Under the pieces are notes generated by a model. It saw only the letters and a program-made list of their open reading frames with translations, had not been told where the DNA came from and searched no databases. Positions 34,401 through 43,493 of a stretch of 64,000 nt of DNA are shown one piece after another; position 1 is the first letter of the stretch, and every line of letters starts with the position of its first letter. Both the position numbers and the translations under genes were made by a program. This DNA is from Favolaschia claudopus (taxonomy: Eukaryota > Basidiomycota > Agaricomycetes > Agaricales > Mycenaceae): NCBI GenBank assembly GCA_037176885.1, contig JAWWNJ010000002.1, positions 1,178,001 to 1,242,000 of the forward strand. The letters run 5' to 3'.

Positions 34401-35943
34401 GAGCAGGGTTGCCCGGTGATGTTGTGAGCGGGTGTTCCCGGAGCCACAATAGTGCACGTGTAAGATTCAGCTGCGGTAGAGTTAGAAGCCGCAGAGTGAA
34501 AATCGAAAATTGGGCTTGGAAAAGGCTTTGAGGAAGCCGCCGACGCAATTCTGTATATAACAGCAGTAGCATCCTGCGAATATATGCGCCCTCCCGTAGT
34601 GGGGTTCTCGATGACGCATTGTGTGGATTCGTCCTCCGTGTCTGAGTGCTCTGAGTGCCGGGGAGGCAGAAGGTAACAGGGCGGGACTGCACTTGTTGGG
34701 CAGCTACGCAACACGTTAGCCCACCGAGCCATCGTGGAGGGAAACTCTGAGATTCGAGTCATATGGCGACGATGACGACTATTTCCTCGCTCCAGCATAT
34801 GCACCAGATAGCTCGCTTTCTCGGATGTGAGGGACCGATTGAAGGAATAGGAAACATCGCACTCGAAAACGTCAAAACTAATGGAAAGTCTTAATGACTG
34901 TTATGTATATTAAAGAAGAGGACGAACCGTACAACTATCATCGCTTTCGGTATGTCAAGATCTTCGACGGATTTAGTGGCAACGAGCAGGTTGTAAATTC
35001 CCACTTTGAATTTGCGAAATACGTCTTGCTGATTCCAGAGATTTAGAGGACAATACAGAGGTACTAGAGTCGCCGACCTGCTGCGAGTCATCCACCAACA
35101 GTCCTCCCTGACTTGCCAAGGCTTGCGCGCGGATAAAGGGAATTTGCTCTCCCAGCAAAGGAACTAGGTCTGCTATGGCGAAAGCCACAGAACGGTGCTT
35201 GACTGTACAGTATCGCAGACAACAGTTAAGAGTAGGCCCCGCTCAGACACACAGACCGCACCGAAAACAATTCCGCGAAAGTCTTCGCCATATGGCTCGC
35301 AGGACTTGAGGATTTGCACTAGCTGCCAAAACTTTGGCGTCACATTGAAACCTCGCGAGTTGGGGTCTAAGTTGGGGATCGTAAACTCCCAATGTTTAAT
35401 AGTGTCCTTGATTTTGAGTTTCGTTTTGCGAAAGAGCTCCGATGGAGCATCCGCCTCTTCCTCTTCGGAACATAGCGAGATATTCTCATCAATGGTTTTC
35501 AAGGCGCGACGCCAAACGAGATCTGCAGCGCAAGTCCCAAGTTCAGCCGCTACTCGACGGGCTTCCTTGAATTGTCGGGGAAAGGTAGCCTCAGATGAGT
35601 CTAAGAGACGGATCCGACGAAAGAGATCAGTTTCGACTCGTTCCTGGAATTTGTCGTAGAGCAAGACAACTTCAAGCGGGATGCTTGGATCGACCTCGGG
35701 TTCAACCACAATGTGTGCATGGGCTGCTGTCTTCAGCCGTTTGAAAGGTGGCAAAGAGGTGGAGTCGAGGGAAGCTTGAGAACGTTTGGAGGGATGTGCA
35801 GATTGTACGGTGGGCTGAGAATCTAGAGGTGGATGAGGTTCAGATGGGCCTGGAGAGGGCACACTGCTGCCAAATCCACCGGGGTTCTCGTGGCCATCGT
35901 ACTGTCGCTGCTCCTTCCATTTTTGCTTCCAAACCTTGTTCAT
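31429..35943 (-). CDS. DCL: Dicer-like protein lacking the N-terminal DExD/H ATPase domain
   Basis: RNase III enzyme of RNA silencing. Start at 35943 gives MNKVWKQKWKEQRQYDGHEN, a Ser/Pro-rich leader, then the helicase-insert-like block DPSIPLEVVLLYDKFQERV, with LGTCAADLVWRRALKTI and VTPKFWQLVQILKSCEP. Helicase C follows: EDFRGIVFVRRR, VFRKFKVGIYNLLVATKS, VEDLDIPKAMIVVRFDVF; the motif VI position reads YSFNRSLTSEKASYLVHML without the usual GR. The Dicer dimerisation-like region is at about 33.6-34.8 kb. RNase IIIa: RIEYDYERLELLG | DAVLKYMASI and ADVAEAILGAAYLSGG. RNase IIIb: SYERLEFLGDAILEF and LSDVVESVIGAVYVSD. The catalytic Glu/Asp residues are visible in both. It ends KAFDELLNGLEE at 31429. 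The DEAD-box half (Walker A, DExH) is not present. The next gene starts only 93 bp upstream, divergently. Confidence 0.85.
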
Positions 35944-36036
35944 GGCGCTGGCAGGGGTCAAGGTAGCGTCAAGGTTGCATGTCACGGTCGGTCACGGAAG
36001 CTAATGGTTGAACGTTGACCACTGTCTTGTGCGCCA
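35944..36036. promoter_or_regulatory. Very short divergent promoter, Dicer (-) / ankyrin-like gene (+)
   Basis: Only 93 bp separate the two start codons, so the 5' leaders and core promoters of both genes must be compressed here or overlap the neighbouring first exons. Confidence 0.5.
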
Positions 36037-37765
36037 ATGAATCACGCATACCTAGTCCACTATCTAGGGAGTGACGACTTAGATCGACGGCGGCCTATTC
36101 CTCGAAGACGCGTCTCATCGCATCCTGTTCTCGCTGAAAGATTACCGACAACTAGCTTCTTGAACCGAGAGGCTGAGGATGACGCTCCTCGAGCTATATT
36201 ACGCCAGCTGCGACGCAGTCCGTCTCCCTCACCACCGCAATCTCCGGAATTAGAAACGAAAGACACCACGGAGGACGGTAGTAATGGTCATCAGAGAAGA
36301 CCCAGCCTGAGTTCGTTGGGCTCGTCAGCGTCGTCAATCAAATCGTTTGGCTCGTCCTTACTAAAACGCCGTCAAACCCAACCAAGCTCTGGTTGGAAGG
36401 AACCGCAGGCGAGTGCGCAAATGATCTTATCCTTGTCCGTGATCGAACCTTGTCTGCCAGCCGTTTGAAGGTGGTTATGTATTCACTCGAGCGACATATC
36501 GACAGCTTTCTAACATTCTCTCTAAAGTGTTGCGCGCTGTAGAAAGGAAAGGGTCCGTCGTTCAAACGCTGTTCGTATCCTGATAGTCCTTCCGTTCTCT
36601 AGGAAGGATGTCATGTACCTGATGGAAGTACGCGACAGGGCTTTCCATGTACGTTTTCATCCCTCATCAGACTGGCAGCATGCAAATATCGACTGCCACA
36701 GCTCCTCGTTCGCATGAGTGGTGGGATAACGCCACTCTTGCACGCCATGCGACTTGGTCAATCACATCGAGAGGTTGCAATAATATTATTAGGGTGAATC
36801 CGGTTCAATTTTTTTGCTGCCGAGTATCGAAATGCATTCAGAGCTTTTTCGCGGTGGGTCAATCACATTGAAGATGATCAGATGGAAAATCCCAAAACGA
36901 AGACCGTCCTAAAAGCTTTGCGTAAACTATGTCTCCCCTTCTCGAATTGAGGGGAACTAACCACTCTGTACAGGTACCAACCTGAAGCTTGCTATTGATT
37001 ACGGCTTGACCAAGACACAGGGCAGCGACCTGACTGCGTCTTTCCTTCAAACGTATGCCGATCCCGTTACGCTGACAGTCTCCGACTAACCAACGGGATT
37101 ACACAGACTAATTATGAGCCAGGGCGAGACGTGGGTTTTAGGACAGGCGGCTAACGTCGGGCTCGCTCTAAGAGCTGGCACGGAGGGTCGTCCTGTACAG
37201 ACCGCAGACTCTGCCGTGCGCAAATTTGCTACACGAGAGCTTGGGAAGGCTGAGTTGATAGCTTCTCTAGCTGACTAGTAAGCCGTACCGTCGTAGTCGG
37301 TTTTCCTTTGTTGATCTGTTTTCACAGCATTGCGAATGCCACGGCCGATCTCTTGTATGCAGCTCTAGGGTTTGTGCTGCCACCTTGCTAATCCCTCTTC
37401 AGGATGATAGGCGCGTGGTCCAATGCTTGCGAGGTCTTGGAACTCGAGCAAATACCTGTGAGTTACTTCTCTCGTTGACTATGAGAGGTACTGAATCACG
37501 AGTGCAGACCTACTATTTTGCGCGGGATGACCGCGTCTACAAAGCTTTCGTCGACCGATTAGACGCACACAAGACTGCCATCCAAAACAAACTGAGCAAA
37601 CGGCTAAAATGGCAATTGAGAATCCTTCGAACGGTCCTTGAAGGGAGAACAACAACCTACAGGGTCAGACAATGTCTAGTAACCGCAGCCGGGGCTAACT
37701 TACGAACTCAACAGAACAAAATCGAGCTTCTGGCAGGGGAACTCGATGAAGGTGATGGTGTATGA
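36037..37765 (+). CDS. Conserved-type fungal protein with ankyrin-like segment, function unknown
   Basis: Multi-exon gene I cannot name. Start ATG 36037 gives MNHAYLVHYLGSDDLDRRRP, then Arg/Ser/Pro-rich sequence (LRRSPSPSPPQSPELETKD, SLGSSASSIKSFGSSLLKRR). Later exons read PFEVLRAVERKGKDVMYLM, EVRDRAFH | LLVRMSGGITPLLHAM, RLGQSHREVAIILLGAFSRW, then TNLKLAIDYGLTKTQGSDLT, IMSQGETWVLGQAANVGLAL, VRKFATRELGKAELIASLAD and MIGAWSNACEVLELEQIP. The end is KIELLAGELDEGDGV, stop 37763-37765. The GITPLLHAMRLGQSHREVAIILL part looks like an ankyrin repeat. Reading continuously requires a GC-AG intron after 36408 (CAG | gcgagt). Head-to-head with the Dicer gene at 93 bp. Function unknown. Confidence 0.7.
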
Positions 37766-38121
37766 CGCGCGAAATTTCCAGTCTATTTCATTCCTTTTTC
37801 TGTATTGTTTTCACTCATCAGCATTGTACTAACATCGACAGACACCAATAATGTATACAATTTCATCTCTCAGTGTGTTAAGTGCATCCCCTCGGATTGC
37901 TCGTAAAAGGTGCCCTGCTGGTCCAAGCCTCCAACCAGTCAGCGGCGTATCATCGAGCACAAATCGTAACTCCCTTGTTCGTGCACTACTCTTCTTGCCA
38001 ACGTCGACGGCTCTGTCAAAAATGCACCGTTGGTTTGATACGTGCTGCTACCGCTCATACCGAGTCTCAATCGGGAGAACATTCGTTTAACAATATTATC
38101 CATCTATGTATGTTTCCAGTG
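37766..38121. other. Intergenic region between convergent genes
   Basis: About 356 bp. An 83-codon plus-strand frame (37882-38133) contains a CxxxxxLCxxC-like piece but has no start context or homology I recognise, so no gene is called. Confidence 0.4.
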
Positions 38122-38895
38122 TCAATTAAATAAATCAAGTTCTTTCCACCAGACGAACAGGGCGACTAAGATTAGATTCAAAACAGCGAATCCCAAGTCG
38201 AGTTGTATGACCGTATAAACCCAAAGCGTGATGAGTGGAGGACACTGTTTGTCAATTTCGCCTATCTGCCCGACTGTAAATGAAGAGCACCTACCTGCCG
38301 CATGTTCGACAAGTACCCGCCACGTTTTAATAAATAGAGCATTCTGCAACCCGCAGCAGAGCCCATTATAAAGAGCAAAATTTGAACTCGCGGATTTCGT
38401 TTATGCCGGGTGGTGAAGAATATGAACAGAGAAAGAACTGCATGGTCACTCAGTCGAGAGACGTTAAGTGTCTCAATTAACGCACTTGGAAGCCCTTCCA
38501 CCATTCTACCTATCAGGACCTTGAGATTCGCGTCCTGGCCGTATTGGTTCATAATCAAGCTATTTTATTGTCAAGAAACCATGCTTGTTGAGGAACAAGA
38601 ACGGACATTTGCATCAAGAGGAGGAGAAACGAGCATGGAATTATGAGGAGAGTAGCATCAAAGATCTCTGCCGCCGCGCGTCAGGGTGTACAAGCCAACT
38701 TGGTTGGTTGGGCGACCAAAGAGTACCTTCAGCGAGTGATAGTTCAGGGTGTTCTGAGGATGCAGGTTCATTTAGAGCTGCAGTTTTGAGAATACCAGAC
38801 TCGTTGATGAGCCGCCATTGCTCGCTCTCAGGGATCTCGTCTTCAACCATTTTGGCTGATTTTTTGGAAGTCTTGGTCGTTTGACGTGGAGGCAT
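38122..38895 (-). CDS. DUF7719-like multi-pass membrane protein
   Basis: Small fungal membrane protein. Start at 38895 gives MPPRQTTKTSKKSAKMVEDE with a hydrophilic N-terminus. Later exons give EIFDATLLIIPCSFLLLLMQ | ILIMNQYGQDANLK, VFIFFTTRHKRNPRVQILLF, IMGSAAGCRMLYLLKRGGYL, and CPPLITLWVYTVIQLDLGFA then VLNLILVALFVWWKELDLFN. At least four hydrophobic helices are evident, and the final TLWVYTVIQLDLGFAV..L..VALFVWWK block resembles the conserved C-terminus of fungal DUF7719 proteins as I remember them. Three or four introns. Molecular function unknown; ER or vacuolar membrane location is only a guess. Its start codon lies 38 bp from that of the next gene on the other strand. Confidence 0.75.
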
Positions 38896-38933
38896 TTAGA
38901 AAGCGGTAAGCGATATGACGTAACGACAACGTA

Positions 38934-40081
38934 ATGTCTTCCGACCAACATCTCCTCCAAATTTTGAATGCTCACGGCCAAGATTTTCTCAACTCCTTCG
39001 CCCTCCCTGCCTCTGCCTTGGGTACCAAACGAAAATCCACAGAGGGCTCTTCACGGCCTGCCAAGGTCCCGAAACTACAGCCAGAATCCGACGACGACGA
39101 AGAGGAAGAGGAATGGACGGGAATTCAAGCTGAAAGTTCGGAAAGTGGAGACGAGTCCGAGCCAGGAAGTGGTGGGTGCTTGAGTACTCCTTGTGCGTCA
39201 TTGCCAAATTCTATCTTGTACCAGATTTCGAGCAGGAGGATGATGAGTTTACATCGGCTCCATCAAGCAGCAAAGTAGTTGTATTTTCAGAGGTACGGAG
39301 GCCAGGGAACTCGGATCTCCAATCTCTAGCTCAGAAGAAGGCGTTCATGGTATGTTTTGGTCCGCATATCCGTCCCATTGTCTCTTATAGAGGCAGTCTT
39401 CCAAAGTTTCAAAACTACGAGACGAAGTCAGCGGCCAAAAATTAGATTCCTCTACGCCGGACGATGACGAGGAAGAAAAGTAGACTCTTCTCGCTCATGG
39501 AGATGACTGTCTTACGAAACCGGCAGGACTAACATTCAGAACGACGCCTTGTTGCATCGTTTGGTGCATACTAAATTGCTATCGGGGTCGTTGAATGAAG
39601 ATCTGAACATGACTCCAGCGCAGCGCAAGAAAGCGCTGGCTGGTCGAGTTTTGGAAATATCTGGGCAAGCAAAATTAGGCAAGGGCGAAAAATCCGTTCG
39701 GGAACAAGAACGAAATAAAGCCGGCAAACGTGTTCGCGAAGGGATGGTGGACAAACAAAAAGAAAGGCATAAACAGCATGTAGAAGAGGTGCGCTTGTAT
39801 GTTGTCGGTGGACATCACGTTCTTGACCTCCTTGATAGGCTAAAAATCTGGGCAACTATCATCCTACGATCAAAAAACTGTTTGAGTCTACTGGCACATC
39901 CAACGCTCCTAGGAGAAACCGAGAACGAGGACTCAAAATGGGTGTTGGGAAATTTAGTGGAGGGATGCTTAAATTGAGCAACGAAGAGATAACTCGTGCT
40001 CAGGGAGGTGCTACAAGTACAAGGGGTCGGGGGCGGGGGCGGGGGCGTGGGCATGGGGGGAATTCGCGGGGCCGTCACTGA
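38934..40081 (+). CDS. Basic nucleolar-type protein, possibly Faf1-like ribosome-assembly factor
   Basis: Start ATG 38934 gives MSSDQHLLQILNAHGQDFLN then SFALPASALGTKRKSTEGSS. An acidic run follows (ESDDDEEEEEWTGIQAESSE). Later exons read DDEFTSAPSSSKVVVFSEV, LHRLVHTKLLSGSLNEDLNM, TPAQRKKALAGRVLEISGQA and EQERNKAGKRVREGMVDKQK. After an intron comes AKNLGNYHPTIKKLFES, then RRNRERGLKMGVGKFSGGML and LKLSNEEITRAQGG, with a terminal GRGRGRGRG tract from a GGGGGC repeat (40027-40050). The stop TGA is 40079-40081. The acid patch, Lys/Arg-rich helices and the RGLKxGVGKFxxGxLxLSxxEI motif suggest a nucleolar ribosome-biogenesis factor of Faf1 (S. cerevisiae YIL019W) type. That name is tentative; the gene itself is well supported. 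Confidence 0.7.
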
Positions 40082-40082
40082 G

Positions 40083-41767
40083 CTACTCAGACCGCCGCTC
40101 AGACATCAGCGGCATTCTGAGGAATGTCAGCGACCATCGTAGCTTGTCCGTGTTGGAACTTACATGGGAATCTGGCGACCCGTTCGGTCAATCAAAACAA
40201 TCGTTGGAAGCTCGCTGCGACTGCGACTGTGGCCACTATAACCCGAACTTGAATCGGGGTAAATGTCACTGGTGCTGTGAAGGGGATTCAAGATTCGAGT
40301 GCGACGAAAGGCTGACTGAATCACCGATATAATTCGCGGCCATGATCATCTTCAACGATGATCGGAGACACGCGTCTTCGTCTCCCGCTAAAATCGCCAA
40401 CTCTACATACATGCCAGTCAAATTGTAGTCGAAAAATAGAGGCATCGACATTACCGAGTAATTTCCTTCCCTTCTCCGTCCTGAAATACTACATTGACAC
40501 CGCCGGGAACGATATAATAAGTACCGTCAACTGCACGAGAACTATGTGGAGAACGGTCTCGGTGAAGGGATGACTGATGCCATTAGCTGCAGTGGTTGAG
40601 TGGACATGAGCTCAACTCACCTCAGGAGTCGCAGATCGGTGTGGAGAATGCCTCCATTCTGTAGGAAGCTCCTTCTCATGGTTTCAGCAACATTGAAGAG
40701 GAGCCAAGCTCAATTCAGTATATTCACCTTGGAGTGAGGACTAACTGTTTCTGAGCTTCGCCTCGAACCAGAATCACGGCGAGATGACTGAGGTTGGTCA
40801 ATGATGGCTCGATGCAGCAAGTAACCGATGAAATGAACCTCTGTAGATATTCTGGGATATGTGGGTTGCGGAGAGTTTCTTCGTTGGGGCGCAAATTCCT
40901 GAAGGAACCGTCAATGAAATTGAGATTGTGGGATGCGGGAATTATAGGAACTCTACTTTGGAGTGGGTGCTTGTCGTGTCGCGAGGGATCTCGCTACGAT
41001 TGGGATGGCCAACAGGTGGCTAATGTCAAGTCAATATTGAACGAACCACATCAGCCAAATGAGCGGAGCGAACATCTGGAAGTTTGCGGGGCGCATTGCG
41101 CCGGGGTTCCGGCCAACCATAAGCCAACTAGGGAGATGGGAGTTGTTATTGTTATTTTCGAGAAATCGTAGATGTATATGCCTGGGCGAGTGGACTCTCC
41201 ATCTCAGTCTGCACTTCCTCTCGGAATAGCTCCTCATGTCGCTGGGCAAACAGTGGTGTCTCCAAATTCTCTGACCATTGACTCGTATGTTTTGGATCTG
41301 CGGTCTGTGGGTAATCATGGGAGGATCGCTCAAATTGTTCCTGTAAGCGATTGCGAGGCGAGGTCGCCGCATATGTTCGTTCTAAGGTGGGATACCGGGA
41401 TCCGTCTTGCATTTCATGTTGAGTCAAAAGATTTGGAGCACTTCTGAAGCCCTCGTGTGTCGAATCAGGTACCCTTATTCCCGATAAGGATCGCTGTGAA
41501 ATTCTCAGTGAATCACAAAACTCTATGCACCGAAAACTCACAGTTTCTTCCGCCTATACGAAGACGCTTCAGGAATGAATGATACAATGGTTTTCTGATA
41601 CAGACCTGCCATGGAGTAGCAACTGGTTTTGTATTTCGGCGCTTTAGCCGTCGACGCTTCCGAATGGCGCCAGGGGAGGGAGGAACGGGAACACCTTCCC
41701 CGGCGCTTTGAACATCCTGAGACGGCGAGTTTGGGCTGAAAGCCTTGAATATGTTGAACAGATGCAT
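40083..41767 (-). CDS. Ser/Arg-rich hypothetical protein with repeated IV-D-G modules
   Basis: Undescribed gene made of many small exons. The 3' half is convincing: starting from an acceptor near 40901, exons read EFAPQRRNSPQPTYPRISTE, VHFIGYLLHRAIIDQPQSSR, RDSGSRRSSETVSPHSK, ELPTEWRHSPHRSATPE, SSLHRDRSPHSSRAVDGTYY, IVPGGVNVVFQDGEGKEITR, GRRRRVSPIIVEDDHGRELY, and HSRSRSELPTIVLIDRTGRQ. It ends IMPLMSERRSE with TAG at 40083-40085. Frames join across at least five introns and no stop is met. The 5' part is less certain: a probable first exon at 41767 gives MHLFNIFKAFSPNSPSQDVQ and IRKRRRLKRRN, and a Gln/Ser-rich exon lies around 41160-41500. No known domain. Its stop is one base from the stop of the convergent neighbour. 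Such RS-rich proteins with I-V/I-V-x-D repeats occur as hypothetical proteins in agarics. Confidence 0.55.
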
Positions 41768-41940
41768 GAAGATGGAGCAGAGAATGGTTCCGATTTTGGT
41801 ATTTAGACCGAAGGGCCATGCTCAAACCACGAGTCAGATCGGACAGGCAGAAGCAGGCTGGCGAGATGCTTAAGCGATGTTCACATATGACGACGTTCAA
41901 GGAGATATATTAAGACGAGTGGTAAATTATTCTGTTGCTG

Positions 41941-43189
41941 TTAGGAGCGCTGCGAGTGCTGTCTTTCGGCCCACTGGACTTGTCTCACCTGGCCCAGAGC
42001 AGAGGACACCTTGAAAATAGCATCGGCAGCTGCCCCAATTGAAGAGGTGTCCGCGTGCGCAGATGTCAAGGCCGTGAGCCTCGTTGACAAGCTCCGCATA
42101 GTAGATTCCAGACTCTGAACCGAATTGTCTAGGGACGAGTCCAAAGCAGACATTGTCGTAGTCGTTGTTACCTACTATGGGTCAGCGTCAATAAACCTAT
42201 GCGGTTCAACCACAAACCGAAGAGTGAGCCGCCGGAGTCGTATCCAGTGCGAGGGGTGGTAGGAGCATGGGTAAGGGTACCTCCGACTTTTCGTTTATTT
42301 TCAGCGAGCACGTTCAGTGCATTCAGCTCACCTCCACTGTAGACTTTGCCTCGATGCGAGGGTTGAGATCGTTGAGATCCTGTCAGTAGCGTTGAGTTAG
42401 GGAGGTAGAAATATAGAAAATTGAGCGAACTGATATTTTGGTTTGGGGAGCATCATCCTTGCCATCGGCAGCTGGCTTGTCTTTGGATAGATTCTGGGGA
42501 ATGAGGCGCTCTCGCCCGGCCCAGTCGAGTTCGGTAACATAGACCGTTCTGCAAATGACACATTCCTGCGTGCGGAATGAGCTGCCGCCAGCTCAAGAGT
42601 CAAGATATGGATTCCAACCTTGCGAGGATCCTTTTCACCTCCAGGTTTCGGAGGTCTTACGAGGGGAATTCCAAAGCAGTTTTCGTTGGGGCACTCCTCC
42701 GCTAGCATCGCCCAGCCCTAACAAAAAAAACATCAGAGGGATTGCCATCGATGCGCAATCCTGCCTACTTGAAGCAACTTCTGCCCAATTGCAGCCGAAG
42801 CTGCGTCAGACTGCTGCCTTCTTCGCCGGCTTTCCTCTGTCTCCGGAGGAGGAGCGAAGACTGGGGAACTGAGCGTGCTGGAGACTTCGGTCGGCGGAGT
42901 TGATGGGCGAGAAAAATGAGAGCTCGATGAGCTGACTGAGGTGTTGCTGGGCTGCTGAGCTGCCGGCGAGCCTACCATGTCTTAGAAGAAAGGTATATCA
43001 GGACATTTCTGACAATGCATTACCATCCGGACCGCCGTCGCAATTGGCGCAGAAGTGGATCACAGGAGATTTTGCAGCAGGAGAGCGCATGAGAGGTACA
43101 TGACAGCCGGGGTTGCGACATGTTTTGTCCGTTAAAATCCAACCCTTCAACATCCATTCCCCCAAAATGCCTGAGACGTCCTTCGTCAT
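41941..43189 (-). CDS. ZNRD2/SSSCA1-family zinc-ribbon protein
   Basis: Start at 43189 gives MTKDVSGILGEWMLKGWILT then DKTCRNPGCHVPLMRSPAAK and HFCANCDGG. This is the SSSCA1/ZNRD2 zinc ribbon (C-x4-C...C-x2-C) preceded by the typical LGExMLxGWxLTD block. An upstream in-frame ATG at 43252 exists but lacks family similarity. A Ser-rich linker follows (QQPSNTSVSSSSSHFSRPST), then ESRRRRQQSDAASAAIGQKL. A second ribbon-like segment reads GWAMLAEECPNENCFGIPLV, RPPKPGGEKDPRK, and ECVICRTVYV: the same fold repeated, with Cys pairs. The C-terminus is a coiled-coil with TTTTTMSALDSSLDNSVQSL and LESTMRSLSTRLTALTS, stop 41941. Homologues bind microtubule- or telomere-linked proteins in animals; the fungal role is unknown. 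Confidence 0.82.
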
Positions 43190-43493
43190 GTTCTGGGTGC
43201 GATCAATTCGGTTTGGAGATCTACGCAGATACTGTATGTCCCGCTGAGACAAATCAGAGAAAAAGAATCTGAGGCGAAGACTTTCAGCGGTGTCTCAAAG
43301 TAAAGTTATGCCAATGGGTAAGTGCAAAGGCGCGTCCGGTCACGACTCTGTCACGTCTCACCTCGTCTCACCAATATTTGGCCGCGGCTTACCCGTATTG
43401 CCACGTAATTTCCCGATTGAGTCGTGTGCTGAACGAACTCTCCGCGAGCTTTCACCGTCCTCCGCCCTCCAGCCAGCTGCGGGCGCGCCTTTC
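43190..43493. other. Divergent promoter region ZNRD2-like (-) / EDEM (+)
   Basis: Three hundred bases between start codons, with no separate gene seen. Upstream ATG codons at 43252 (minus) and 43290 (plus) open frames without family similarity and may be upstream ORFs or leader sequence. Confidence 0.4.

Noticed and set aside
37882..38133. 83-codon plus frame with Cys-rich piece between convergent genes
   Set aside because: No conserved zinc-binding spacing, poor start context, and it sits where both neighbours' 3' ends are expected.
40020..40062. G-rich GGGGGC tandem run, considered as telomere-like or regulatory G-quadruplex
   Set aside because: It encodes the in-frame GRGRGRG tail of the nucleolar-type protein and has too few units for a telomeric array.
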